Under the pieces are notes generated by a model. It was not told where the DNA came from and made no database searches. It worked only from the letters and a program-made list of their open reading frames with translations. Position numbers and translations under genes: made by a program. A stretch of DNA of 64,000 bases from Coprinopsis marcescibilis. Lineage: Eukaryota; Basidiomycota; Agaricomycetes; Agaricales; Psathyrellaceae. Location: contig ML210152.1 of assembly GCA_004369085.1 (NCBI GenBank), positions 191,461 through 255,460 on the forward strand, written 5' to 3'. Below, one piece after another: positions 1-12,084 of the stretch (position 1 is its first letter; every line of letters starts with the position of its first letter).

Positions 1-125
1 TCAAACATACCAAACTTCCGGAAGTATTCCATCTGTATCTCCAAATAATCTTCATCTGTGAGTTCCCGTTCTTTGTCATGTTCCACCGTTGGAAGTGGTG
101 TAACAGATACCTGGCTTGTCAACAT
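1..125 (-). CDS. Partial reading frame running off the window edge
   Basis: On the minus strand an ATG at 125 opens a frame that stays open to base 1 (41 codons, rich in Glu, Asp and Tyr). The frame also continues upstream of the ATG to a possible splice acceptor (TTTTAG near 140), so this may be an internal exon instead of a start. The protein is not recognised. It may belong to a gene beyond the window or to a transposon remnant. No motif decides this. Confidence 0.3.
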   Translation of the reverse strand, partial: MLTSQVSVTPLPTVEHDKERELTDEDYLEIQMEYFRKFGMF

Positions 126-710
126 TCCAAGGAACTCCCTAAAATGGAAATTTAAAGACATTTTTGGACTTTTTGGACTTGCCCAAGTTCGCACAGGTGA
201 TCGGTCATTTTACTGATGTAGGCACGTGATCATGCCGAACCTTGCTGAAGCGCACAGGCCACCAACTGAGGCAGACTGGTCACTGCCCTGGTTGAGTCAA
301 TTACCATTAAAACAAGGATGTTTAACTGTCTCTAACTTGTTTATCAGAGCTTCTTCTGTGAGCCCAGAGCTCCTGTGCCATTTCCCCAAGCAAAATTTGG
401 AAAGTCGATTTTTGAAACCTCAGAATTTGGCGCTCTTGGCGCCAAGCCCTTGATTACATAAGGGGTGCTGTATTTCGGTGACATCTACCTTACTGTCAGT
501 ACAAGCCATTGGCTTGCCCGTGGCTTCGCCACGGGGGTGGTGATTCATTGTTAGACATAGCTGAAACCCTCGCGAAATGCGCGTTGGTCGTATTTGTGCC
601 AGCATTGGTGGTATTTGGCTGGGCCTTCACTTTGCCAACCGTGTGAATACCTTACATAAGATTAAAAGCTCGAATTTTACATAACATTATAGCCCGTCCT
701 GTTTTAAGTG
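126..710. other. Intergenic stretch, no supported gene
   Basis: Only short overlapping frames without codon structure are seen. It holds a 12-bp palindrome at 435-446 (CTTGGC/GCCAAG) and a GC-rich hairpin around 516-535 (CCCGTGG, CTTCG loop, CCACGGG). Either could be remnants of a repeat. No tRNA or rRNA is seen. Confidence 0.5.
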
Positions 711-1350
711 TAGTTCGAATCCAAACCCGTCTAAGATCACGTGACTAGCGTGACACCTACCGAATTTGGTCTCGAAGCCATGTAAAGTAGAATTATCGAG
801 ATTAGATGTAGTTTTGCCAGAATTCCAGCCTCAACAATCTATGGATAATGGCCCAAAGCTTTTATCTGTGCATTATCTGAGCAATCGGGCCAAAATTGAC
901 TGAGTAATAATCAGAACGACCGACGCGTATCTGGCTTCACACGTCGCGTCTTGTTGCGTCGCATTTCTCCATGGCTAGGTCCTCAAAACAAACCCAGACG
1001 CTTCTAAACAACTTCTTGGGAGGTAAAAAGATGGGTAGCACAGAAGTATTGGGGCCATATAACACTACTTCCCGAGTTTCGTGCAGAGATCGACAAAGCC
1101 GTGCATGATGGGCGTGCTGAAGCGTGACACATGCAAGTTCCATTATTACTCAATCATTACTTGACCAAACGGCCCCATGTTTTGACTGTAGCATCTAATA
1201 GTCATTCTGAAACTTTTGTTGGAGATTAAATAATATCTGGTATCTTTATTCTTCTCCAATGCTCATTTGTATCGGTAATGTCCAGATATAGAGGCCCATG
1301 TCACGCAAATGTAACACCACGTGACGTTAGACGGGTTTGGATTCGATCTA
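711..1350. mobile_element. MITE-like element, Tc1/mariner-type (TA target site)
   Basis: The two ends are imperfect inverted repeats. 713-754 on the left is the reverse complement of 1311-1348 on the right, with a shared core GACGGGTTTGGATTCGA followed inward by a CACGTGA block. Both ends are bordered by TA (711-712 and 1349-1350), the target duplication expected of Tc1/mariner-class insertions. The interior (about 640 bp in all) has no transposase frame, so the element would be non-autonomous. It ends 187 bp upstream of the thioesterase start codon and may lie in its promoter. The class assignment rests only on the TIRs and the TA borders. Confidence 0.65.
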
Positions 1351-1537
1351 CCTTATTAGATAGATCATCGTCTCCGCCGGTTCCAGTTAACCGGATTTGA
1401 CCGGTTGCCGGAGTTCGTTCTGGCCGGTTGAAAGGAACTTGCCAGAGTGTACCTTCCCCGCATTCCCCTTGCTCCCTTCATCGCGCTCCTTCACCCTCAC
1501 ATAACGTTCAATTTCAACCGACATCTTGCTAACAACA

Positions 1538-2395
1538 ATGGTTGAACACAAAGCTAGCGACAAGTCCGTTGACATCTCCCACATCGAAGGCAATGCCTCC
1601 GACGAAATCAAGCGCATGCTTTCTTCTACCTTTGACCTGTTTATCAACCCTCAGGGAAAGAAGAAAGGACCCATATTTGGTGAAGATATTCAGAGGAGGC
1701 TTGTGGTCACGGAGATTAGCATTGTCAAGAAGGCAGAGGAGCCCAAGAAGTTGGAGGGAAGGGTTGTGTTGGAATGCATTGTCGCTGAAGGTACATTTGA
1801 AATTTATCTATTCTTTTTGTCCACGCAAAAAGATAGATTCCTGCTCGCCTCAATGAGTATCTACTGATACCGAATTATGCATTCCTCTAGATATGCTGAA
1901 TGGAGGAGGAAATATCCACGGGGGATGCTCAGCCTTCCTCATTGACAAGTACGCGTCGCGCATATCCTTCGGCCATATTTTTCAGTTGCTCACGCAGCTT
2001 GGTTAGCTGCTCAACGATCGCATTGATAGCTTTGGGTCTCGAAACAACAGGCAAGGTCATCAGGAGTGTCTCCCAATCCCTCAATATTGTATACCACTCA
2101 CCCGCTGCTCTGTATGTCCTCTCGCCGTTCCATCGTACGACCTTAATAGTAACCATTTACCTTGCCAGCGGCGACAAGATCCGCATTGTGAATCAAACAC
2201 TGACGGTAGGTGCTCGTGCTCATTCCGTAAGGACTGAGGTACGCTTGATCTTCATAGTCGAACCTCGAAGTTTGTTTCTGACATTCCATCCGTATTGAAT
2301 TTTTACAGATCTGGAATGTTACCCACCACCGTCTCGTTTCGTCCGGAACGCACATCAAGATGATTCCTTCGCCACCTCCCAAGCCTAACCTCTGA
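1538..2395 (+). CDS. Hotdog-fold acyl-CoA thioesterase (PaaI/ACOT13-like)
   Basis: Five exons (1538-1790, 1891-1948, 2007-2111, 2169-2205, 2309-2395) give 179 aa. The diagnostic stretch spans exons 2 and 3: a GNIHGGCSAFLIDN segment in which HGG and the following Asp are the usual hotdog thioesterase signature. The C-terminal part (GDKIRIVNQT and a VSSGTHIKM strand) fits the end of a single hotdog domain, and the length is typical of the family. Such enzymes hydrolyse acyl-CoA esters to free acid and CoA, in cytosol or mitochondria. No clear targeting peptide is visible. ATG 1538 is preferred because it has an AACA context (A at -3). A MITE-like element ends 187 bp upstream. Family confidence is high; substrate is unknown. 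Confidence 0.85.
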
Positions 2396-3148
2396 GTGAT
2401 CTTCCTTCTATATCCAAGGTATATACCCCTAGATTAGATAGAGTGCAATCCGAGAAATCGCGGTGCGTCAGCCTCACTATTTTGGCGAATCGTTATTGAC
2501 CTCTTTCCAGTCAAATCGCGAATAAGTCATGTCAACAAAGTAGGCCTTTGAGAGATCATATTTCAGAACCCCATTCCGACTGCGGTGCTGAAGAGACTTT
2601 ATACATTAACTGTTCAACGTTCAACGGCCTCATTTACTTCCACACGTTCTTGAACAAGATCTCAAGCCGGCCACCATTCTCATCGAGCCCCGTTACCAAG
2701 GTCTGTTGACCGGAACACAACTAACCGACCCTTATGACCCTTATGTTGGCCAAGTTGTCTCCAGACCTTCCCTTCCATGGCGTCTGACACTGTATGTGAC
2801 TTGGGTGAACAGGTATGATTCAAGACCGACAAATCCACGGATTCGTGCTGCAGGGGGTTGTCGCCCTTTGGTCTACAATGAACACTTGCCATTTGTCGAC
2901 TACCTTGATGATGTATTGACAATTGAACCCAGACTCCGTGGCGAAAACCGCCGCCGTGCCCGTTCGCAATGACAATACCATTCTGTACATTCGGCTCTCA
3001 GTTGACTGTCAGAGCACAGCCAGCAATCAACTCCGAGTCTCGTATTGATCACATGAGATGATGTGCCATCGCTTGCACAGCGTGTCTCGACAACTAAACG
3101 ATCTCTCTCTCTCTCTCATCCCCTCTATAGATTCTTTATGTTGGGGAA
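2396..3148. other. Intergenic stretch, no supported gene
   Basis: Between the thioesterase and the NLR there are only short frames on both strands that do not join into a recognisable protein. A CT dinucleotide run lies near 3103-3118, just upstream of the NLR start, as is common in fungal promoters. Confidence 0.5.
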
Positions 3149-6100
3149 ATGGGCAACAAATTTTCGAATCCGGTTCGTCCTTTTCATCGTTGCGCTGGGA
3201 AGGCGTGATATAATGATCGACCCTACAGGCTCAGGTCGTCCGCAAACCTAAAAGGCGTACAAAGTACTCTGCTGAGAGAGGGAAACACAACCATGCCGCT
3301 CAGGTGCTCCATGGAGCTCAAGGGGTCAAGCTCAATAATAGTCCTGTTACGGTCGCGGGAAGGGACGTGAACAACGTGGTGAACGTGACCAATGCATATT
3401 ACAACGCATCCGAAACCCCAGCGACCACGGATGTGGATGATGGTACCCAGATCCTCTTTGCTTACTATACCCTATCCTGATCGACATGAACAGCGCTCTT
3501 GGTCAAAATCTTGGAATCTTTGGGCGAATTAAACTTTCGCAGAATCTACGACGATAATCTGGCAAAGAGAACACCAGAGACAGGACGTGAAGTTATCGAT
3601 AGCGATTGGTTTCGGGAGTGGCTGATGGATCTCTTAGGGGGAATAGTCTGGGGAACAGGGATGCGTAAGTATCCAGTCTGCCAACAATAACAGCCACTGC
3701 TAACTCAACCATACAGCTGGAGCCGGGAAGACAGTCCTTGCGTAGGTCAAGTTTCGCCTCTGCGTATGCACAGCCTCTTATAAACTCCGATTGCAGTTGC
3801 ATTGTGATTGAACACCTCCAGAAGCTCGTTGCGACATCCGAGGCCAACGATGTCTGTCTCCTCTTCGCTTTCTGCCGCTACACGGAACGACTGATGGTCA
3901 TCGACATCCTCTTGGCCATCCTCCGCCAACTCCTCGAACGATATCCTCAGGTCCTGCCATACGTGAAGCCGATGTATCAGCGTCACGCACGGGAGAAGAC
4001 GCGCCCGTCAGAGGCCGACGTTGTCGATTTGTTGAGACAGATCGCGACTTCCGGGTTATTCAAAAAAACCTTCTACATCCTAGATGGCCTCGACGAAGCC
4101 GCGTCAGATATCCAGGTTGATCTTTTGGAGATACTCTCCTCCCTCCCCGTACACTTCTTCATCACCTCCCGCCCGTTGGACTCCCTCAAGGATCTTGTGC
4201 CCCATGCTCGCTTCCTCACTATCATTGCATCCGATCCCGATATTGCCTTGCTCGTCGACCAGAAGATTCATCGGTTACCCGTACTTCGAAACCTACTCAT
4301 GAAGAATGCGACATTGAAAGCTGAAGTTGTCTCGATAATCAGCTCGAAATCGTCCGGGATGTGAGTCAAGAAACCTGATCGCCGTCTCTGAGGTCGCTAA
4401 TGATGGCATAGGTTCTTGTTAGCTTCGCTTCATCTCGACATGCTCAAGGGGTGCACCAATGAAACTCAAGTAAGACGGGCCTTGGAAGGGCTTCCCAGAG
4501 GGGTGGACGCGATGTACGGTGCGACAATGGAACGTATTGAAGCGCTTTCGGAATACGAAGCAGACCTGGCAAAACGGGCACTCGTTTGGGTTGCATATGC
4601 GCAAGCGCCGCTGACAGTTCAAGAGCTGGTTCTTGCACTGTCTGTTTGCCCGCAGACGCTTCGGTTCGACGATAAACTGGAACCAGCTGGCATTGAATCT
4701 ATTCTGTCGCTGTGCTGCGGTCTAATCGAAGTCGAGTCGATTCCTGACTGGTCCAGAGAACGGATCGACGTGGTTCGCTTTGTTCGTAAGTTGGCCATCT
4801 TAGATGTCCTATGCCTGGGTACTGATCCCTCTGAAAGACTACAGCGCAGCCGAATACTCGATCAAAAACTTGGAGCTTCATTACCCGGAAGATCCGCATG
4901 CATTGATTGCCTCCACCTGCATAGTATTCCTTCGACACCACGGATACCACGATGTGTCATCCCTAGAGTCTGGCAATGACAAAGGACTCTGTGACAGGTT
5001 TGAATCACTCGGGAGAAAGCAGAACTCGATGGCGAGTTACCCCTACAAATATTGGGGCTCCCACGCGAAAAAGGCACGCTCGATTCCTTCTTCAGTTTTG
5101 GAGTTTCTCGACGACTGCCAACAATATCCAGTCTTTTGCTTCGACTACGACAGGAAATACGGGTTTGAACTACCTTCGGAATATTTTTATGAAGAGGAAG
5201 AGGTCCATCAATTGGAAAGGCTTCAATCTATTCATGTTGCCGCCCTACATGGCATCCGCGAGTATTTCGACCGGTTGAAGTCAGAAGGATGGACCAGCAC
5301 CGCAAGACTTCAGACACACAACGTCTTCAATAGCAGGGGCTCAGCTGGATCCACCCCTTTGATCCTATCGAGTATGGTGGGAAGCGAGGATGTTGTTGCG
5401 TTTCTGCTGGAGGTGGAGGGAGTGGACGTTAATTTGAAGGATGAGCGCGAACAGACAGCCCTATATGCTGCTGTAGCTAATCAGCACGATGGCATTGTCG
5501 CGGCCATACTGTCCGTAGGAGGGGTTGACGTTAACCAAGGATCGACCAGGCAGTACGGGTGGACTCCGTTAACTTTCGCATCTTATATGGGGCAACGCAG
5601 TACCGTCCGACTACTGCTGCAGGCGGAAGGGATTGACATCAATCGGGTGAGCTCGCATGGGAGTGCTCTTGCGCTAGCAGCACAGGAGGGTCATCACGAT
5701 ATTATCAAAATGCTGCTCCAGATCGATGGTATCGACGTCCGTGGTGCGCTTGACAAATCATTGGACCAAGGCTTTAGCGACATTATTGAAACCCTCCTCG
5801 AGGGTGGGAAGGCTAGCTTGGACGAGGGGGGTTCTTTGAACTCGTTGATGTGTGCAGCACGCTCTGGCAGGTCAGGGGCCGTCATGACTGTCCTCAACCA
5901 CGGAACATTCGACATCAACGCCAAGGATGATCAAGGGCTTTCGGCCCTTGCACACTCCCTTAAATATGCAAGTCTTCCCAGTGAAGCGGCGGTGGCCTTG
6001 TTACAAATCCCCGGAATCGACGTCACCTCAGTGGACAATGACGGGACTACGATCTTGATGCTCGCATCGGGTCACTACGATGCCCCGAAGCTTGTGAGCC

Positions 6101-6945
6101 CTGTAATCGAACTTGGGGGCACTTTAAATATCAACACCAAAGATGCGAAGGGACGGACGGCTCTGATGCACGCAGCGCGACGGGGGCTAAAAGAGATCGT
6201 GGAGATGCTCCTAGCGGTTGAGGGCATTGACAACAATTGTATGGATGCCAAGTGTCGAACGCCACTGATGCTAGCAGCAAGGGGAGGATTCGAGGATGTT
6301 TTACCTCTGCTGCTTGAGCTGGAAGGGATAAAGATCGATTGCAGGGACAAGAAAGGGAGAACAGCCTTGGCGTATGCGACCTCAAATCGCTGGGGGCAGG
6401 CCTTCGACATCCTGCTCAAGGTAGACTCCATATCTGCCAATTATACGACATCGGAAGGCTTGACTTATTTGATGCTGGCCGCAGCCACTGGTGACACAAC
6501 AAGAATCAAGACAGTGCTATCGCTAGCGCAGTTTGACGTCAACGCTCGGGATCTACACGGTCGCACCGCTCTAGCACATGCCGTTGGATCCCGGGACTGT
6601 GATGCCGTAGAAACTCTCCTCGCCGTGGAAGGCGCTGATGTTCATTGTGTTGATGAGCAAGGGATGACACTCTTGATGGATGCAGCGATGACCAGCGAGG
6701 TGGAGATGGTCAATCGGCTCCTTGAGCTTGGAATGGGGGACAACATCAACGCGACGAACATTGAAGGGAAGACGGCACTCTTCTTTGCTGTGCACCGTCG
6801 CAGTTCCGATATTATGTCGGCACTTCTGAAAGTCGAAGGCATTGACTGTTTGTGCCGGGATGCACAAGGCAAGACACCCCGTATGGTTGCGTTAGAAAAT
6901 GGACGCGAATGGATGGCAGAACTTTTGCAGGAAGCAGGTGGCTAG
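3149..6945 (+). CDS. NACHT-ankyrin NOD-like receptor
   Basis: Seven exons (3149-3172, 3229-3442, 3494-3664, 3717-3741, 3797-4360, 4412-4785, 4838-6945) sum to 3480 nt, 1159 aa. The protein begins MGNKFSNP, a plausible N-myristoylation signal (Gly2, Ser6). A basic linker follows, then an Asn/Gly/Val-rich segment (AGRDVNNVVN) of the kind found at the N-terminus of agaric NLRs. The NACHT domain has Walker A GMPGAGKT (about 135-142), reconstituted across an intron, and Walker B FYILDGLDEA (about 237-246). Typical fungal NLR motifs follow: a LAKRTPETG linker before the NTPase and SSGMFLLASLHLDML after it. From about residue 628 to the end there are roughly 14-16 ankyrin repeats. The first intron uses a GTTCGT donor. 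Such proteins are STAND NTPases thought to act in non-self recognition; the ligand is unknown. No effector domain (HET, lipase, kinase) is seen at the N-terminus. Confidence 0.9.
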
Positions 6946-7449
6946 GTCTCCTAAGTCCTCCTACTACTATGTGGATTCCAGACATTACTTGTGTTTCCAG
7001 AGTATTGCCCGCATCATAGCACGGGGTATTGATTCCAAATAGTTGCAGTTAAATATATATGTATGTATGCGGGCATTGGGCCCCACATTGTACGCTCTAT
7101 GAAGGCAATATGATACAAACGACCGAGAGACACATATTACGCGAGTGAAGCATAGAGAGACAACAACTAGACAACTCTCAATCTGGGCTGCCTTTGACAA
7201 GTAGGGTTAACATAATTCTGGGAGCCTAGTTGTATGGAACGGCAGATAGCTGTACTTTTCCATGTATATACTGTCGTTTCTAGCCAATTCCACAAGCTTG
7301 TTAGTCTTGTAGCTTAGACAGGGGCTTGATTGCCAAAATGAGACGGTCACGAGCTGAACGGGATCGACGGCCCGTTTGCCGCCCTGCCCAGCGATTCCCA
7401 AAGTTAAGGGCACCCTCATTTGCTTTCGAATCCACCAACACGACGAGCA
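6946..7449. other. Intergenic stretch, no supported gene
   Basis: NLR 3' flank and HDAC promoter. AT-rich around 7040-7070 (ATATATATGTATGTATG). No supported gene or RNA is seen. Confidence 0.5.
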
Positions 7450-9488
7450 ATGTCCAAACGCAAAGTCGCCTATTACTTTGACAGTAAGTTTACCACTGCG
7501 CTACCGGCGTCCAAAGGCTAACAACAGTGTTCCTCAGCCGATGTGGGGTCATATACCTATGGGTTGGGACACCCTATGAAACCCCACAGAATACGGGTTA
7601 CGCATGACCTGGTAACTGCATACGATATGTTGGACCAGATGCAAGTTCTGGTATGTGACTTTATAACGAGCTCGAACGAGATACAACGCTGACATTACTG
7701 CTGGGCGGTAGAGACCGACACGCGCATCTGCGGAGACAATGACGAGGTTCCATACCGACGAATACGTGCATTTTTTGAACCGAGTGACACCTGAGACGGC
7801 TGAAGAGCTTACGTATCATGGGACGAGATGTAAGTCCTCCATTAGGCTGGTCTACTTTGGATTAATGAGACGCTGACACGCCGAACAAGTCCTTGTTGGA
7901 GAAGACAATCCTGCCTTTGAAGGAGTGTTTGAGTTCTGTTCTATTTCTGCTGGTGGCTCAATAGGTACGCCCTCAATTTGACCTTATCTAGGCCAGCCTG
8001 GGTTTACCTTCAAGTTGATAGGTGCCGCCACCCGCCTCACGACTGGAGCCTCCGACATTGCGATTAATTGGGCAGGAGGCCTGCATCACGCGAAGAAGAG
8101 AGAAGCCTCCGGCTTTTGCTACATAAACGACATCGTCCTCGGCATTCTAGAATTGCTTCGAACATACCCCCGTGTGCTATACATCGACATCGACTGTCAT
8201 CACGGAGATGGCGTAGAGGAGGCGTTTTACACGACAGACAGAGTGATGACATGCAGTTTCCACAAATTCGGAGAGTATTTCCCCGGCACCGGAACACAGG
8301 AAGATCGGGGAAGAGGGAAGGGGAAAGGATACGCTGTTAATGTACCCTTGAAGGATGGGACAACGGACCAGAGCTTCCAAAGTGTTTTTGAACCTGTGCG
8401 TTTTCCCCGTAATGAATCGACATGCATGGGCTCACAGAAGTATAGGTCATCAGCAAGATTCTTGAGGTCTTCAGACCTTCTGCAGTCGTCCTGCAATGCG
8501 GCGCTGATTCACTGGCCGGGGACAAACTGGGTTGCTTCAACATCACCATGTACGGCCATGCACACTGCGTGCAATTCCTGCGCAAGCATAATGTTCCTCT
8601 TATTCTACTCGGCGGAGGCGGATACACCGTCAAGAACGTTGGTCGTTTATGGACATTCGAAACAGCATGTGCTCTAGGAATTGAAAACGAGATTGATGTA
8701 AACCTACCTTGGAATCCTTACTTCGAGTGGTTCGGACCAAGGTATCGGTTAGAGGTTGTTGAGAACAATATGGACGATTTGAACGCAAAGGACGGAAGCC
8801 TGGATAAAGTCAGGTGCGAACAACGGACGGCATACAAATTCTCGAGCTAACCTCGCCTCATCTCTAGAATCAATGCTCTAGAGCAATTACGAGAGTTGAA
8901 CTCTGCTCCATCAGTGGAGATGCACGATGTACCGAGAGAAAGTCTCGGGAAGCATCTCGGATTTGGGAAGGATGACGGGAAACCGAGAGATGAGCTGGAT
9001 GAGCGCCTAGCCCGTACGTATCTGCATGTGTTGGTCGATGGCGTGCCGAACTGAAAGCCATCCATCTAGAACACGCTCGGTACATTTACGCCCTACAGGA
9101 GTCGGCCGAGTCGCCTTCATCTGAATCAGACGACGAGTCCTCTGAATCAGACAATTCTTCCGCGAGCCACTGGAACAGACAGCGCACGCGTCGCGTCAAC
9201 GGCTCCTCGCAGAAGAAACGGATGAGTCTATTGACGAACCAATATATCGAAACACCTTTCCACGAGCTAGAAGGGCACGGACATACGTCCAAAACGACCC
9301 GTAGACGATTCTTCCAATCCGGAACCAAGTGGGATGACAACATCGAGCAAGTTATCTCAGGAAAGGTTCGCGCTGATTCTCGATATTCCCGGTCCTTGGC
9401 AACGACCATGGAGAATGGTGGGAGGTGGGGTGACAGCAACGGGGTTGATGATGAGGACGACTGGGAGGGCGATGTACCGATGTCATAG
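7450..9488 (+). CDS. hos2: Class I histone deacetylase, Hos2/HDAC3-type
   Basis: Eight exons (7450-7483, 7538-7650, 7712-7829, 7890-7964, 8022-8395, 8446-8813, 8868-9013, 9070-9488) give 548 aa. The catalytic core occupies about residues 5-320. Visible hallmarks are [10 protein letters not shown], the charge-relay histidines in AGGLHHAKK (His135/136), the zinc ligands in [10 protein letters not shown] (Asp171, His173) and CGADS (Asp259), and the transition-state tyrosine in GGGGYTV (Tyr298). All are intact. The [11 protein letters not shown] segment and the tail after the core ([10 protein letters not shown]) place it with Hos2/HDAC3, not Rpd3. After the core comes an acidic serine-rich linker and a basic region ending in an acidic tail. 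Hos2-type enzymes deacetylate H3/H4 in Set3/SMRT-like complexes in the nucleus. The Hos2 versus Rpd3 choice is by motif only. Confidence 0.93.
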
Positions 9489-9955
9489 CACGACATGTGC
9501 ATTGTGAGTCCGAGCTGGCATGTACAGGTTACACTTCGTGAGGCACTTATTTTTTATAATTTGTACAATAGAATGGTTCTCTTCGTTGTGTGGGTTTGTC
9601 GGGCCCCTATTATAGGACTTTTCCCGGATGCGGCTAACGTTGCCCCTGTTCGATAAGATAAGCGGCGGCAAAACCTCACATCAGGGTCCATCTGAGCCTA
9701 TCTGAGCATGTTATCCACTATCGCCCCACCAAGAACTTACCAAGAGTAACGAAAGTAACCAGGGTTCTTTTATTACAAGATAGCTGTACTGCCGATTTGT
9801 CCGACAGATAAACGCTAATATTACATTACTGCCATATCTATGTTAAACAGGTGCCAGGCTCGTTATCGTAGGAGTTCCTGTTCAGAGATAGTGGAGTCTT
9901 ATAAAGGCCGCATTATGCGACGAGGTCCAACCTTCAAGGGTTTCTGCTACTAACC
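9489..9955. other. Intergenic stretch, no supported gene
   Basis: HDAC terminator side and permease promoter. A GATAAGATAAG pair lies near 9652-9662, possible GATA-factor sites for the purine permease downstream. Position about 300 bp upstream of its ATG fits nitrogen control, but this is inference. Confidence 0.4.
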
Positions 9956-12084
9956 ATGGCTTCCATTGACTCACAACCCCTGCCTATACCTTCTCTCGGC
10001 ATGCCTTCTTCGCCCTCCAAGCTTGAGGCCTTGCGAGAGACTGTTAGCCATGTCAAGCGGAAGGTTACGACGAAGGAGGGTTGGATTGGTGACTACGATT
10101 ATGCCTGGTATGTTACGAGTACAGTTCTCTTCCAGTGGCAGCGCTGACTCATATCCCTGCAGGTTATGCACACCCGAACTACCCTTCATTGGAAGCAAGG
10201 AACGACGACTACCACCTTTCTACGCCCTTGACGACTCTCTACCTCTACTCCTTGGTATGACCAGTGGTCTGCAACATTCACTTGCGATGCTTGCAGGCCT
10301 TATTACACCCCCGATGATCTTCGCCTCGGCACTGAGTCTCGACGCTGAAACGTCCGCCTATATGATCTCTGCCTCGTTAATAGGTTGTGGTGAGTTCTTT
10401 TCCGGTATCGCCCATGTTTTAGCAGCACTCACATGGGGAACAGGCATCCTTAGTTTTATGCAAATGTCGCGGATCCATCTGTGGGGACGCTTCTACCTCG
10501 GCACTGGCCTTTTGACAGTCGTTGGAACCAGCTTTGCCACATTGTCGACTGCCAACTCAGTGAGTCTGAATAACTCCGTCAATTATTCGCGAATCTTACC
10601 CTGCTATAGATATTCAATGCTATGTACAGGGATGGAACATGTCCGTCCACTATTGGCCCTAGTGGAATTGTTATCCGTGGTTCATGTCCAGACGCGTACG
10701 GAATGGTGCTTGGAACCTCCCTTGTCTGCTCATTCCTCAATATCTTCATGTCTTTCTGCTCTCCACGGATTCTTAAACGCCTCTTTCCACCCATCGTCAC
10801 CGGTAAGCTGTTTGTACCGATTCTACCAGGACATATGAGCTTACGAGACCCTTTTGGTGATCAGGAACTGTTATTCTCATGATCGGTGCCTCGTTAATTG
10901 GCGAGTCGGGAATTGCTAACTGGGGCGGTGGAAGCAACAACTGCAAGCTGCGACCCGACTCTGGATTCTTCGAACTCTGCCCAAACATCAACGCTCCCCG
11001 TCCTCTTCCCTGGGGCTCAGCCGAATTCATTGGCCTTGGGTTCCTTTCGTTCTCCACCATTATAGTAGTTGAGATGTTCGGATCGCCCTTCATGAGGAAC
11101 ATCTCCATTATTTGTGGTCTGGTTGTCGGATGTATCGTTGCAGGTGCTACCGGATACATGAGCAGTTCCTCGATCGACTCTGCCCCTGCCATCACCTTCC
11201 TCTGGGTTAAGACCTTCAAGATCGGTGTCTACCCACCTGCTATTTTGCCTATGTTGGCCGTCTATAGTGCGTGTTCCTTCTCCTCTAAGCATACCATATT
11301 TTCTGACACCCAATTAGTCTCCCTTGCGATGGAAGCCATTGGTGATATCACAGCTTCAGCCGAAGTATCGAAACAGGTGGTCACTGGACCCGTTTTCGAC
11401 TCGCGAATCCAAGGAGGCGTTCTCGGCGACGGAATCTCCGGTTTCGTGTCCGCCCTCTTCACCGTCACCCCACTCTCCACGTTTGCACAGAACAATGGTG
11501 TAATTGCCATCACACGCTGCGCCAACCGTGGTGCAGGTCGCTGGTGCTGCTTCTTCCTCATCCTCTTCGGTACCATCGGCAAGCTCGCTGGAATCTTCCT
11601 CGCCATCCCTCCTTCGGTCCTAGGAGGTGTCACGACGTTCCTGTTCGCCAATGTCGCTGCGAGTGGTATCAGGGTGTTGGCTGGCACCAAATTCTCGCGG
11701 CGGGATAGGTTCGTGTTGGCAGCGGCGTTGTCGTTCGGAGTAGGCAACTTGTTGAACCATTCCACCTTCACCTACCTCTTTGAACGGGTCGAGACCAGCA
11801 ACAAAGGCCTGCAAGGGTTATTTGACTCTATCACTATTGTGTTAAGCACGCCTTGTGAGTTTGTTTTGAATTCTGTATCCTTGGGGTGTACGCTTATCGT
11901 CCTACTTCTAGTCCTGTCGGCTGGTGTTGTCGCAACAGTTCTCAATCTCATCTTGCCCACCGATATTCCTGAGAAGGAAGGGGACCTCATTGCCAGTGAA
12001 GAAGCCACAGACGACGAATCCGTAGAGAAGATCGACGTGGAAGCGCAGTTGGACGAGAAGAGCTCAAAACTCCATAGTGTCTAA
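9956..12084 (+). CDS. NCS2 purine permease (UapA/UapC-like)
   Basis: Seven exons (9956-10107, 10163-10389, 10444-10559, 10610-10802, 10865-11266, 11318-11854, 11912-12084) give 599 aa, the usual length for fungal urate-xanthine permeases. The TM1 motif GLQHSLAM is present. The NAT signature FAQNNGVIAITRCANR lies at about 419-434 with Gln421, Asn422, Gly424, Thr429 and Arg430. AMEAIGD supplies Glu369 and Asp373. All match the Aspergillus UapA substrate residues with a constant offset of 13. The pattern of long hydrophobic spans is consistent with 12-14 membrane segments, and the tail is acidic and cytoplasmic. It should import xanthine and/or urate with protons at the plasma membrane. Exact specificity cannot be read from the sequence. 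Confidence 0.93.

Noticed and set aside
435..535. Palindrome and hairpin in the first 600 bases
   Set aside because: Noted, but no gene end or element border lies next to them, so no function can be claimed.
713..722. GTTCGAATCC, a tRNA B-box-like string
   Set aside because: It is the outer end of the MITE inverted repeat; there is no A box, no cloverleaf, and the other end carries the mirrored copy.
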